Positions 34,728 through 43,861 of a DNA stretch of 64,000 nucleotides are shown here, one piece after another. The position numbers and the translations under genes were made by a program. Each line of letters opens with the position of its first letter. Within the stretch, counting starts at the first letter, position 1. Origin of the DNA: Streptomyces sp. RPA4-2 (lineage in GTDB: Bacteria; Actinomycetota; Actinomycetes; Streptomycetales; Streptomycetaceae); the NCBI RefSeq assembly GCF_012273515.2, contig NZ_CP050975.2:434001-498000 (forward strand), given 5' to 3'. The notes under the pieces are model-generated. The model had not been told where the DNA came from. It saw only the letters and a program-made list of their open reading frames with translations, and ran no database searches.

Positions 34728-35880
34728 GGCGACGGAGGGAGTCGGGGGTGAGGTCGGCGAGGGCGGGGTAGCCGTCGACGGCCATGAGCAGGTCCGCTTC
34801 GGCGAGCAGGGCCCGCAGGACGTGGACGATGCCGGCTTCGCCTCCGTGGGCGAGCCCGTACGCGTAGGGGCGGCCGACGCCGACCGCGGTCGCACCCAGG
34901 GCGACGGCCTTGATGATGTCGGCCCCCGTGCGGACACCGGAGTCGAACAGGACGGGCGTACCGTCGGCTGCCCCGACCACGGCCGGCAGGACGTCGAGGG
35001 CGGGCAGACCGCCATTGGCCTGCCGGCCGCCGTGGTTGGAACAGTAGATCCCGTCCACGCCGCCGTCCTTGGCGCGACGGACGTCATCGGGGTGGCAGAG
35101 GCCCTTGAGGATCAGTGGCAGGTCGGTGAGGGAGCGCAGCCAGGGCAGATCGTCCCAGGTGAGCGGATTACCGAAGGTCCGCGCCCACAGAGCGACCGCC
35201 GCCTTCGGATCGTCCTCCGGGCTGCGGGCGAGTCCGGAGCGGAAGACGGGGTCACTGGTGTAGTTGGCCAGACAGTTCCCGCGCAGCTGAGGAAAGTTGC
35301 TGGTGGCCAGGTCGCGTGGGCGCCAGCCGGTGATCCAGGTGTCCAGGGTGACCACGATGCCCTTGAATCCCGCCGTCTCGACACGGTGGACCAGGTTCTC
35401 GGCCAGTTCCCGGTCGGTAGGGGTGTAGAGCTGGAAGAAGCCCGGGGTGTCGCCCAGTTCCTCGGCGACCTTCTCGAGCGGATCGACGGTCAGCGTGGAG
35501 GCGATCATCGGCACGCCCGTGCGGCCGGCGGCGCGGGCAGTGGCGAGATCGCCGTGGCCGTCCTGCGCGCACAGGCCGATCACGCCGACCGGGGCCATGA
35601 ACAGCGGCGAGGGCAGACGCATCCCGAACAGGTCGACGGACAGATCCCGGTCCGTGGCGCCCACCATCATGCGCGGGACGAGGCCCCAGCGTTCGAACGC
35701 GCTGACGTTGGCCCGCTGGGTGCGCTCGTCGCCGGCGCCACCCGCGACGTACGAGCGGATCGAGGGGGGCATCGCGGCCTGAGCCGGCGGCTCCAGCTCG
35801 TCGAACGTCATCGGGAAGGGCGGCACCACCCCACGCAGTCCGTCGAGATAGATCTCGTCCTGATAGTCGGCGAAAGTCAT
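34720..35880 (-). CDS. FMN-dependent alpha-hydroxy-acid oxidase, lactate 2-monooxygenase-like
   Basis: 386-residue (S)-2-hydroxy-acid oxidase close to mycobacterial lactate 2-monooxygenase, which turns lactate into acetate, CO2 and water; other members act on mandelate or glycolate. Shared blocks: [66 protein letters not shown] and the FMN/catalytic block [18 protein letters not shown] with the active-site His-Gly-Gly-Arg. [16 protein letters not shown] closes the phosphate site. ATG 35880 has GAAGGG seven bases upstream; a start at 35928 lacks one. It is probably the first gene of an operon with the decarboxylase and SDR, suggesting oxidation of a 2-hydroxy acid and decarboxylation of the 2-oxoacid. 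Confidence 0.88.
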   Translation of the reverse strand: MTFADYQDEIYLDGLRGVVPPFPMTFDELEPPAQAAMPPSIRSYVAGGAGDERTQRANVSAFERWGLVPRMMVGATDRDLSVDLFGMRLPSPLFMAPVGVIGLCAQDGHGDLATARAAGRTGVPMIASTLTVDPLEKVAEELGDTPGFFQLYTPTDRELAENLVHRVETAGFKGIVVTLDTWITGWRPRDLATSNFPQLRGNCLANYTSDPVFRSGLARSPEDDPKAAVALWARTFGNPLTWDDLPWLRSLTDLPLILKGLCHPDDVRRAKDGGVDGIYCSNHGGRQANGGLPALDVLPAVVGAADGTPVLFDSGVRTGADIIKAVALGATAVGVGRPYAYGLAHGGEAGIVHVLRALLAEADLLMAVDGYPALADLTPDSLRRLT

Positions 35881-35937
35881 GCTCCAACCCTTCTCCACGC
35901 CCGCCCGGTACCGGCTCGTGAAGTCCACAATGGGATA

Positions 35938-37217
35938 ATGCGGGACAAAAGCCGCCGAACGCAGGATTCTCGCTCACGAGCCGTGAAAATGCAGGATGTC
36001 GCTCCGCCACTGCTGACCGAAGACGAACTGGCACTGATCAACGGCCTGCAACTGCGACCGCGGGCCTCATGGGCCGAACTCGGCCGCGCACTCGAGGTGG
36101 ACCCGGTCACCGTCGCCCGCCGCTTCGGCCGTTTGTCCGACCAAGGGGCTGCCTGAGGGCTGTCCCGTAATCCCCGGCGGGCGCACGACGACAGCTACGG
36201 CACTCCCCCGAGCTCTTCGAGCAGGGGGGACCCCCACGCCGCGTTGTCGGATCGCCCTGATACGCCCAGTATGAGGACGACCCTCCGCCTTGCGATGCAC
36301 CGCATCTGACGCCGCGCGCTGATCCACCGGGGATTACGGGACAGCCCTTGGGTGGCCTTCTCGCCGGGTCCGCGCCTGTTCGAGCAGATCTGTCTGGCCT
36401 TCATGGTGATCGACTGCGCCCCTGGAGCCACTGCCCAGGTCGCCCAGTCACTCACCACCCACCCCCACATGATCACGATCGAGCGGGCGGCCGCCGACCA
36501 CGACATCCTCTCCATCGCCGCCACCCGCGACCTGCCGGCCCTCTCCCGCTACACCCTCGACCTGCTCCCGTGCGTTCCCGGCATCACCGCGGTGCAGGCC
36601 CGCGTCGTCACGCACATGTTCACCGAGGGCGGCCGGTGGCGTATCGCCGCCCTGGCCCCCGACCAGCGTGCCCGACTGACCGGCCGACCCCCGGCCCAAA
36701 CCCCCGTCGCCCCCGGTGAGATCACCCCCTCGACCGGGCCCTCGTCACCCGGCTCGCGCACAACGGCCGCGCTCCTTACCAGGCCCTGGCCCACGACCTC
36801 GGCGTCAGCCTCTCCACGGCCAAACGCCGCCTCGAGCAGCTCACCCGACGCGGCCTCCTGCGGTTCCGCTGCGACTTCGCCCGCCCCCTGGGCGGCTGGC
36901 CCGTCTCGGTCACCCTCTGGGCCAGAGTGCCACCCGCGGACCTCCCCGAAATCGGTCACGCCCTCATCCAACTGCCCGAAACCCGCAATTGCGCCGCCCT
37001 CACGGGGCCGCACAACCTCGTTCTTCAGGCCAGCCTGCACTCCGTCAGCGACGTCCTGCGCCTCGAGACCCACCTCGCGACAGCTCACCCGAGCCTCGAC
37101 ATCGTCGACCGCGTCATCACCCTGCGCCAGGACAAGCTGCTCGGCCATCTACTGGATCCCCAGGGCCGCTCCGTCGGTGTCATCCCGCCCGACCTCTGGG
37201 CGGAACCGGCCGTGTGA
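35938..37217 (+). pseudogene. Lrp/AsnC-type regulator, interrupted by a MITE and frameshifted
   Basis: Divergent to the 2-hydroxy-acid operon and probably its former regulator. The first part (35938-36155) encodes an AsnC HTH (TEDELALINGLQLRPRASWAELGRALEVDPVTVARRFGRLSDQGAA). A MITE at 36156-36348 then introduces an immediate stop. After it the frame resumes with WVAFSPGPRLFEQICLAFMVI (a RAM-like ligand domain). Near 36725 a C5 run appears to lack one C; adding it joins a second HTH (LDRALVTRLAHNGRAPYQALAHDLGVSLSTAKRRLEQL) and a second RAM domain ending LWAEPAV. Intact relatives have this double HTH-RAM layout. An alternative first start is ATG 35989. The gene is inactive as it stands. Confidence 0.85.
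36156..36348. mobile_element. 193-bp MITE with perfect 22-bp terminal inverted repeats
   Basis: The left end (36156-36177) starts AGGGCTGTCCCGTAA and the right end (36327-36348) is its exact reverse complement over 22 bp. The interior has no gene. The dinucleotide TG lies on both sides (36154-36155 and 36349-36350), a probable 2-bp target duplication. Removing the element and one TG restores GCC TGG GTG GCC in frame in the host regulator gene. Mobilisation by a transposase encoded elsewhere is inferred; none is present in the window apart from a dead fragment at 3301. Confidence 0.92.
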
Positions 37218-37270
37218 CGCAAGGCAGCCGCCAGTCCCGCGTCGCGGCGCCGAATGACCCGCGAATGTCT

Positions 37271-37296
37271 ATAACCAGATAGTTACTTGCTAGGGT
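37271..37296 (+). promoter_or_regulatory. Operator and leaderless promoter of the TetR gene
   Basis: TAAC-N6-GTTA (37272-37285) is an inverted repeat in an AT-rich patch directly before TAGGGT (37291-37296), which is seven bases from the ATG. Autoregulation is inferred. Confidence 0.45.
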
Positions 37297-37303
37297 GCGG
37301 CGT

Positions 37304-37897
37304 ATGCCACGGGATTCCAGCGCCACCAAAGCCCGGCTGCTCGACGCCGCCTTCACCGAATTCGCCGCCCACGGCATCGCCGGAGCCCGAGTGGACCGGA
37401 TCGCCGAAGCTGCGGGAGCGAACAAGCGGCTGATCTACGTCTACTTCGGTAACAAGGAGCAGTTGTTCGACGAGGTGCTGCGCCGGGCGATGACGGCGGG
37501 AGCCGAGTCCGTGCCGTTCGACGTCGAGGATCTTCCCGGTTACGCCGGAGCGGTCTTCGACCACCTGGTCACCCGGCCGGACCTCATGCGCCTGCGACTG
37601 TGGAAGCTGCTGGAGCGCCCCGCCACCACCGGACTCGAAGCGGACGCCTTCCGGCGCAAGACCGCCGAAGTGGCCGACGCCCAGGAGCGTGGCGGCCTCT
37701 CCCCCGAGATGCCGCCGGACGACCTTCTGACCATGGTCCTGGCCGTGGCCCAGGCGTGGTTCTCGGCCGCCGAGGATGTCGACCCCGGGGAGATCGACCA
37801 GTCCTGGTCACCCGAGCGTCTCGCCCTGCACCGTTCGGCGGTCGTCGAGGCCGCACGCCGGATCAGCGCGCCGAAGTCCGCTGTCCCACATCCATGA
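37304..37897 (+). CDS. TetR-family regulator
   Basis: 197-residue repressor. The N-terminal HTH (about residues 10-55) reads TKARLLDAAFTEFAAHGIAGARVDRIAEAAGANKRLIYVYFGNKEQLFDEVL, a standard TetR DNA-binding domain; the C-terminal part (DLMRLRLWKLLERPATTG, MVLAVAQAWFSAAED) is the TetR_C ligand domain of the YcdC/RutR-like type. ATG 37304 follows a -10-like box at seven bases and no binding site, so the transcript is probably leaderless; a GTG at 37295 is the alternative. Neither neighbour is an obvious target. It lies 86 bp after the broken Lrp gene. Confidence 0.9.
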   Translation: MPRDSSATKARLLDAAFTEFAAHGIAGARVDRIAEAAGANKRLIYVYFGNKEQLFDEVLRRAMTAGAESVPFDVEDLPGYAGAVFDHLVTRPDLMRLRLWKLLERPATTGLEADAFRRKTAEVADAQERGGLSPEMPPDDLLTMVLAVAQAWFSAAEDVDPGEIDQSWSPERLALHRSAVVEAARRISAPKSAVPHP

Positions 37898-38211
37898 GGG
37901 CATCAGGCGATGAAGCAGCCACAGGCACCCACTTTTCATCGCTGAGGTGACCTGAGGACTGCCCCCTGCCCACGCGACCGCGGGAATCCTCGGGTCGCAT
38001 CCCCTGCGCGCGCCTGCGAGGCGTCGCGGCCAAGCTCCCGTCGACGCGATCCGATGAACGGTTCGGAAACGGCGGGTAGGGCTTCGACGAAGAATGGTGA
38101 CGGGGCGTGTGAGCCGGGCCGATTTACCGCAACCCTTCCTGTTGATGGTCGGTCTGATCAGCGGCGCCGTGCGGTTCGGCGCTCATCCGCCATCCCGCAG
38201 AGGAGATTCCC
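37898..38211. other. Intergenic region with a weak hairpin
   Basis: GCGATGAA (37907-37914) and TTCATCGC (37935-37942) could form a hairpin with a 20-base loop as a terminator for the TetR gene. The rest shows no gene; the acyltransferase binding site GAGGAG is at its end. Confidence 0.4.
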
Positions 38212-40410
38212 GTGGTTCGTGCTGCCTGGCCCGCAGAGAGTGCGACGCAGGCGCCGACATCCCCACCGCACGACCCGGGCGGCGGCGAAACGGCGGGCGG
38301 ATCGGGCACCGGAACGCCGGCCCGGTCAGCAGCCGCAGCGCCGCTTCGCCTCGACATCCAGGGCCTGCGCGCGCTCGCGGTCTCGCTGGTGGTACTCGCG
38401 CACGCCGGCGTCCGCCATGTCGCGGGCGGCTACATCGGGGTCGACGTCTTCTTCGTGATATCGGGCTTCCTCATCACCTCGCTGCTCCTGCGCGAACTGG
38501 TGCGGGACGGCCGTATCTCGGTGCGGAGGTTCTACGCCCGCCGGGCGCTGCGGCTGCTGCCCGCGTCGACCGTCGTCGGGCTCGCCACGCTCTGCGGCGC
38601 CTGGCTCTGTCTGTCGAGGATCCGCTTCGAGGAGTACGTGGGGGACGCGCTCAGCAGCACCCTCTACGTGGTGAACTTCCGGCTGGCGAACGCCGGCACC
38701 GACTACCTCAACGCGGACAGCCCGCCGTCGCCTTTCCAGCACTTCTGGTCGCTGGCGGTCGAGGAGCAGTTCTACCTGGTCTGGCCCTTGCTGCTGTGGG
38801 CCGGCTGGAAGCTCGCGCGGCGTCGGACCGGTCTGGTGGCGGTGCCGTTCGCGATGCTGTGCGTGATCTCCTTCGCGCTGAACGTGCGGGTGACGGCCAC
38901 CTCGGCCTCCTGGGCCTACTTCGGCTCGCACACCCGCTTCTGGGAACTCGGCGTCGGTGCGCTGCTCGCCCTCTTCGCCCGCAGGCTGGAGCGGTTGCCG
39001 ACGTGGGCGTCCGGGCCGATGAGCTGGATCGGGCTGGTCTCGCTGCTGGTCGCGGCGGTCCGGTTCGACGACAACACGCCGTTTCCCGGGTACTACGCTC
39101 TCGTGCCGGTGCTCGGCGTCGCGCTGGTGCTGGCGGGCGGATGTTCACCCGCGCGGTACGGCGCGGGCAGGCTGCTGTCGCTCCGGCCGGCTGTGTGGGT
39201 CGGCGGTCTCTCGTACGGCTGGTATCTGTGGCACTGGCCGGTGCTGGTGATCCTGCCGATGGCGTCGGACAGGCCGGCGACCGCCCCGTTCGGGCTGGTC
39301 TGCGCGGCGATCGCCCTGCTGCTGGCCTGGGTCACGCTGCACCTGGTGGAGAATCCGGTGCGGTTCCACCGGGTGTTCCGCGGCCGTCCGGTACGGGCGC
39401 TGGGGCTGGGCGCCGCACTGACGGCGTGCGCCGCGGCGGCGGCGCTGGTCGCGACGGGTTTCCCGCCGCCCATAGCCTCGGACGTGGCGGCGCCGGGCCT
39501 GCGGAGCGCGCTCACCGGGGCGGCCGATCCGCGGGCGAGGCTGACCGAGCTGTTGGAAGGACCCCATCACAGTCTGCCGAGCAATCTGACGCCCGGACTC
39601 ACCAGGATCAAGGGGACGTTGTCCCAGCTCTATCGGGACGACTGCCACATCGGCTATCTGAGCACGGCGACCCCACCCTGTGTCTACGGCGACCGGTCCG
39701 CGTCGAAGGTGGTCGTGCTCTTCGGGGACTCGCACGCGGCCCAGTGGTTCCCTGCGGTCGACCGGCTGGCCAAGGAGCACCACTGGAAGCTGGTTTCGAT
39801 GACCAAGTCGTCGTGCAAGGTCTCCGCCGTCACCACCGTCTACCAGGGGAAGCCGTACGTGTCCTGCGACCAGTGGCGGACCAAGCAGCTGGCCAGGATC
39901 AGGTCCCTGCATCCCGCTCTGGTGATCGCCTCCTCCTCGGACGCGGCCGACCTGGCCCGACCGTCCGGCGATCCGCGCCGGCAGTGGACCGACGGATTCA
40001 AGCGGACCTTTCGGGAACTGGTGAGGAGCGGCGCCGAGGTGCTGGCCATCGTGGACACCCCCTGGCCGAAGGGGGACGCGGTCGACTGCGCCGGGACCCA
40101 TCCGCGGGAGCTGGAGCGGTGCGCGTCCGATGTCGGGGACGCTGTCAAGGATCCGGGCAAGAAGCGGGAGATCACCGACGCGGCGGCGGCCACCGGTGTC
40201 TCGGTGATCGACCCGCTCCCCTGGCTCTGCGGCACCGGTGGCTGCCCCGTGGTGGTGGGTGACACGTTCGTCTACCGGGACGACAGCCATCTCACCGAGT
40301 CCTACGCCGAGGCCCTCGCACCCGTTCTCGGCCGTGAGATGACCGCCCTCTACGGCGCCGACCTGACTCGTCACCCCGGCCGGGTCACCGAATCACCGGC
40401 CGGCCGCTGA
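38212..40410 (+). CDS. OafA/YrhL-type acyltransferase with SGNH domain
   Basis: 732-residue membrane O-acyltransferase that moves acyl groups onto extracellular sugars. After a Pro/Gly-rich cytoplasmic lead, an Acyltransf_3 domain of about ten transmembrane helices (about 45-405) has the catalytic RLDIQGLRALAV and AHAGVRHVAGGYIGVDVFFVISGFLI regions and RRFYARRALRLLP. A final transmembrane segment (about 400-425) leads to an extracellular SGNH hydrolase-like domain (about 490-720) with block I GDSHAAQW (Ser) and the late DDSHLTE (Asp, His). This matches proteins that O-acetylate wall polymers or exported glycans. GTG 38212 has GAGGAG seven bases upstream. No glycan cluster is adjacent, so the acceptor is unknown. 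Confidence 0.93.
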   Translation: MVRAAWPAESATQAPTSPPHDPGGGETAGGSGTGTPARSAAAAPLRLDIQGLRALAVSLVVLAHAGVRHVAGGYIGVDVFFVISGFLITSLLLRELVRDGRISVRRFYARRALRLLPASTVVGLATLCGAWLCLSRIRFEEYVGDALSSTLYVVNFRLANAGTDYLNADSPPSPFQHFWSLAVEEQFYLVWPLLLWAGWKLARRRTGLVAVPFAMLCVISFALNVRVTATSASWAYFGSHTRFWELGVGALLALFARRLERLPTWASGPMSWIGLVSLLVAAVRFDDNTPFPGYYALVPVLGVALVLAGGCSPARYGAGRLLSLRPAVWVGGLSYGWYLWHWPVLVILPMASDRPATAPFGLVCAAIALLLAWVTLHLVENPVRFHRVFRGRPVRALGLGAALTACAAAAALVATGFPPPIASDVAAPGLRSALTGAADPRARLTELLEGPHHSLPSNLTPGLTRIKGTLSQLYRDDCHIGYLSTATPPCVYGDRSASKVVVLFGDSHAAQWFPAVDRLAKEHHWKLVSMTKSSCKVSAVTTVYQGKPYVSCDQWRTKQLARIRSLHPALVIASSSDAADLARPSGDPRRQWTDGFKRTFRELVRSGAEVLAIVDTPWPKGDAVDCAGTHPRELERCASDVGDAVKDPGKKREITDAAAATGVSVIDPLPWLCGTGGCPVVVGDTFVYRDDSHLTESYAEALAPVLGREMTALYGADLTRHPGRVTESPAGR

Positions 40411-40435
40411 CATCGGGTGGTCGCCGTAGTAGGAC

Positions 40436-40684
40436 TCATGGCGGACAAGAGCGATCCCTGTCGAACCAGGTGACGGACGGTTCCCCGTGTCGGCCGCAGG
40501 CCCGGTAGCCGAGCCCGATCCAGTAGTGACCGTCCCCCGAAAGCAGGACCACTGCCGTGGGCAGACCCCATTCCTCGACCAGGTACGGGCTGTCGAGCAT
40601 GGACAGCGTCCGCTCGCGGTGGCCGTTGCCCATCACGCTGTCGAAGGGGACATGGTCGGCACTCCATGTCGTCGTGCGTCTCAC
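40436..40684 (-). pseudogene. SUKH (SMI1/KNR4) family fragment
   Basis: The middle of a SUKH-fold protein, a family that includes many polymorphic-toxin immunity proteins. Recognisable parts are LVEEWGLPTAVVLLSGDGHYWIGLGYRACGRHGEPSVTWFDRD, with the conserved GDGHYW and DYR-like core. The N-terminal beta-hairpin region is absent and the frame ends in RSCPP, where family members continue with about 40 more residues. No start with a binding site is seen. No toxin gene is adjacent. It is most likely a truncated remnant. Confidence 0.65.
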
Positions 40685-40947
40685 GACCCTCGGCGCGGAC
40701 GGTCCGACAGGAACCTTCCAGGACGAAAACGGGGAAGTGCCCTGGTAGCCAGTGGGAACGGAGGCCGCGCCGAGGTCGTCCCCGGCGCCGGGGAACCCTC
40801 CCCGTTGCGGCCGACCGCGTCGCCGGGGAACGCCGTATCACGCACTGCGAGAACACGAATCGACAACTCCCGGCGAACGGACCGTTTTTCGTCCGCTCGG
40901 GGGTACACGAGCGCCGAACCCCACTGGAGAGCGGCGTCAGGAGTGCC

Positions 40948-42678
40948 ATGCGCGTCAAGGTCGGATACTTCAAGACCAGGTCACTCAGGAGACGACTGCG
41001 CCGCTGTGCCCGTGAGGTGTTCGGCTGGGAGGTACTCCGACCGTCCCAACTCGCCGCCATGACAGCCGTGATGGCGGGGCGCGACACCATCGTGGTGATG
41101 CCGACGGGTGCGGGGAAGTCCGCTGTGTACCAGGTGCCGGGTGTGCTGCTGGACGGTCCCACCGTCGTGGTCTCGCCCCTGATAGCGCTCCAGCGGGACC
41201 AGGTCGCCCATCTCGCCCGCATCAAGGGATCCGGCGCCTCGGCCGTCAACTCCGCGCAGCGCCCACGGGACAACGAGGCCGTGTGGGAGCGCGTACGCGA
41301 AGGCAGCCTGGACTTCCTGTTCGTCTCGCCCGAGCAGCTCGCGAAGGACGAGGTGGTGGAGCAGATCGCCGCGGCCGCTCCCGCGCTGATGGTGGTCGAC
41401 GAGGCACACTGCGTGTCCTCGTGGGGATACGACTTCCGGCCCGACTACCTGTCCCTGTGCCATGTGCGCGAACGCATCGGCCGGCCGCCGCTCCTCGCCC
41501 TCACCGCCAGCGCGGCGGCTCCCGTACGGGCCGACATCGTGGAGCGGCTCGGCATGCGGGAGGCGCACGAGGTGGTCGCCGGGTTCGACCGCCGCAACAT
41601 CACGCTGGAGGTCGTACGGCACCGGGAGAACGCGGGGAAGCGCCGGTGGGTGGTGGAGCGGGCCGCGGCCGAGGCCAAACCGGGCATCGTCTACGCGGGA
41701 ACGCGGCGGGAGGCCGAGGAGTACGCGCAGGAGCTGTCGGCGCTCGGATTCGACAGCGCCGCTTACCACGCGGGGCTGTCGGCGGCTGAGCGCTCCCGGA
41801 CGCACGACCGCTTCCGGGACGGCGCACTCGACGTGGTCGTCGCCACCTCCGCGTTCGGAATGGGCATCGACAAGCCGAACATCCGCTTCGTGCTGCACGC
41901 ATCGGTGCCGGGCTCCCTCGACACCTACTACCAGGAGATCGGCCGGGCGGGCCGCGACGGAGAACCGTCGACCGCGATCCTCGCGTACCGGCCCGAGGAC
42001 CTCGGCGTGCAGCGGTTCCGGACGGGCGCGCACCCCGACCCTGAGGTGCTGGGCGGGCTGGTCGACGCGGTGCGCGAGCAGCCGGGGCCCGTCACGGTGA
42101 CCAGTCTGCGCAAACGCACCGGGCTGTCCCAGCCGCCGCTGACGTCGATGCTGCACCTGCTGGAGGAGGCCGGAGCGGTGACAACGGAGAAACGCGGCGG
42201 TGTTCGGGCCGTGCCGGGGGCGCGGCGGGACGCCTGCGTCCGCGAGGCGATGCGGATCGCTTCCGCCCGCGTCGACCTGGAGCGTTCCCGGGTGGAGATG
42301 ATGCGGGCGTACGCGGAGACGAACGGTTGTCGCCGACGCCACATGCTCGGGTACTTCGGTGAGAGTCTGACGGAAGGCGACTGCGCGGGCTGCGACACAT
42401 GCACCCGTACACAGGAGCTGAAGGAGGCCCCCGCCCGGACAAAAGACATCCTTTCCGGTACGGGTCCTGCCCCACTGGAACCCGTGACGGCCGACGGCTC
42501 CTTCCCGCCCGGCATGCGGGTGGGGCACACGACGTGGGGCGAGGGCGAGGTGATGAGCGAAGAGGGGAACAGGATCACGGTCCTGTTCGAGAGCGTGGGC
42601 TATCGCACGCTGTCCCTCCCCGCCATCCGGGCCCGGGGCCTGCTGACGCCGGTGTCATCCACCGCGACGAGGAACTGA
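40948..42678 (+). CDS. recQ: RecQ-family ATP-dependent DNA helicase
   Basis: 576-residue 3'-5' superfamily 2 helicase for recombination and repair. Helicase motifs: GWEVLRPSQ (motif 0), MPTGAGKS (51-58, Walker A Lys57), DEAH (151-154), LTASAA (III), GIVYAGTRREAEE (IV), TSAFGMGIDKPNIRFVLH (V) and QEIGRAGRDG (VI). The RecQ zinc-binding domain follows (CRRRHMLGYFGE...CAGCDTC). There is no HRDC domain; instead a short tail with PGMRVGHTTWGEGEV resembles the small domain seen at the end of UvrD/PcrA helicases. ATG 40948 has AGGAG four bases upstream. The symbol reflects the family, since actinomycetes can carry more than one RecQ. Confidence 0.93.
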   Translation: MRVKVGYFKTRSLRRRLRRCAREVFGWEVLRPSQLAAMTAVMAGRDTIVVMPTGAGKSAVYQVPGVLLDGPTVVVSPLIALQRDQVAHLARIKGSGASAVNSAQRPRDNEAVWERVREGSLDFLFVSPEQLAKDEVVEQIAAAAPALMVVDEAHCVSSWGYDFRPDYLSLCHVRERIGRPPLLALTASAAAPVRADIVERLGMREAHEVVAGFDRRNITLEVVRHRENAGKRRWVVERAAAEAKPGIVYAGTRREAEEYAQELSALGFDSAAYHAGLSAAERSRTHDRFRDGALDVVVATSAFGMGIDKPNIRFVLHASVPGSLDTYYQEIGRAGRDGEPSTAILAYRPEDLGVQRFRTGAHPDPEVLGGLVDAVREQPGPVTVTSLRKRTGLSQPPLTSMLHLLEEAGAVTTEKRGGVRAVPGARRDACVREAMRIASARVDLERSRVEMMRAYAETNGCRRRHMLGYFGESLTEGDCAGCDTCTRTQELKEAPARTKDILSGTGPAPLEPVTADGSFPPGMRVGHTTWGEGEVMSEEGNRITVLFESVGYRTLSLPAIRARGLLTPVSSTATRN

Positions 42679-42836
42679 CGCCACGTCGGCGTCCGCGACA
42701 CGTGTGATGCTCCGCTTCCGGCCGCAGCCCTGGGATCGTGCTCGCAGCGGCGGTGCCTGGATCGGCCATCGGGGTCCGTGGTCGACCGGAGCAGCGGTCC
42801 CAGGACACGCCGCGCACCAGTGAGCCTGACCAAGAC

Positions 42837-43760
42837 CTACGGGGATCCGGTGCCCTCGTCCGGGGCTTCGGACGGGGGGTTTCCAGCGGTGATGCGGGCC
42901 AGCGATTCCCGAGCCTCGCGCATGCGTGGATGGGTGGGATGCAGGAACTGCTCGCATTCGCGCAGTGCCTGACGCACGGTCATCACGGCTTCGTCGTTGC
43001 GGCCGAGACCGTGCAGAGCCGCGGCGATGGCCATGGCCAACTGCCCGCTCCCGGCGCGGAACGCGGGTGGCGTGGGCTGCCCGGACTCGGCGAGCGCCTC
43101 CTCGTACCGGCCCTGCCCGTTCAGGCTACCCACCACTAGACAGCGCAAGGAGGCGGCCCTGTTCCCTGTCGCGCGGGACAGATTGCCGCGCGCGACCGAT
43201 TCCGCCTCCTCGAACCGGCCCTGTCCGCACAGGGCTTCGGCCAGGCACGCCAGAGCGGACAGCTCGATGTCCGCCACCTGCGTGAGATGTGCCAGACGCG
43301 TCACCTCGCGCAGGATGTCAGCGGCCTCGGACTCCGCCTTCGCATACTGCTCCTCGCCGAGGAGAACGACGGCGCGATTGACCCGCACCACCAGCAGAAT
43401 GGTCCGAGCGCCTCGGCTCGTGTGCTGCAACTCGACTGCCAGCGAATCCAGTTCGGGCAGTACGTGCTCCCTGCGCCCGTGCAGTACCGCGGCCGTGAGG
43501 GCGAACGCCCTCGCCAGCCACACCGGCTCGGGACGCCGGTCCCAGACGCGCCGTGGCCGGCCCGCGAGAGCCATCGCCCGCGCCTCGGCCTCTTCGAACT
43601 CGCCCGCCGCCAGTTGTTCCAGGAGAGGGCGGAAGCCTGTCGCCTGCGCAGGGGAGAGCACACCCGTAGCCCGCCCGAACCAGCCGATGTTCCTCTGTAT
43701 GAACTCCACTCGGTGGGACCATACGGGTACGCCTCGGTCCGTGGTTCGGGTGGCCCCCAC
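42837..43760 (-). CDS. Tetratricopeptide-repeat protein
   Basis: About 307 residues of helical repeats without signal or membrane segments. Repeat units include LLEQLAAGEFEEAEARAMALAG, VWLARAFALTAAVLHGRREHVLPELDSLAVEL, RTILLVVRVNRAVVLLGEEQYAKAESEAADIL, LSALACLAEALCGQGRFEEAESVARGNL and LAMAIAAALHGLGRNDEAVMTVRQAL, each a TPR-like helix pair. The final TPR (CEQFLHPTHPRMREARESLARI) is typical of a large streptomycete family. The start is uncertain: GTG 43760 has GAAGG five bases upstream; the frame extends to 43883 but would overlap the dehalogenase gene. Probably a protein-interaction scaffold; function unknown. Confidence 0.8.
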   Translation of the reverse strand: MGATRTTDRGVPVWSHRVEFIQRNIGWFGRATGVLSPAQATGFRPLLEQLAAGEFEEAEARAMALAGRPRRVWDRRPEPVWLARAFALTAAVLHGRREHVLPELDSLAVELQHTSRGARTILLVVRVNRAVVLLGEEQYAKAESEAADILREVTRLAHLTQVADIELSALACLAEALCGQGRFEEAESVARGNLSRATGNRAASLRCLVVGSLNGQGRYEEALAESGQPTPPAFRAGSGQLAMAIAAALHGLGRNDEAVMTVRQALRECEQFLHPTHPRMREARESLARITAGNPPSEAPDEGTGSP

Positions 43761-43861
43761 CACCGCCTTCCCTGCCGTCCACACGATGGTCCAGTCGGAG
43801 CGAGCATGTCTCCACGGTCGTGAAGCGTCCGGGCAGGGTCGGTCCGTGGCCGAGGAGATCT

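Noticed and set aside
38094..40262. 722-codon plus-strand frame overlapping the acyltransferase
   Set aside because: Different-frame shadow with Arg/Ala-rich protein; the acyltransferase frame has catalytic and membrane features.
40666..40947. N-terminal extension of the RecQ frame
   Set aside because: The upstream part is low complexity and not RecQ-like; ATG 40948 has a ribosome binding site.
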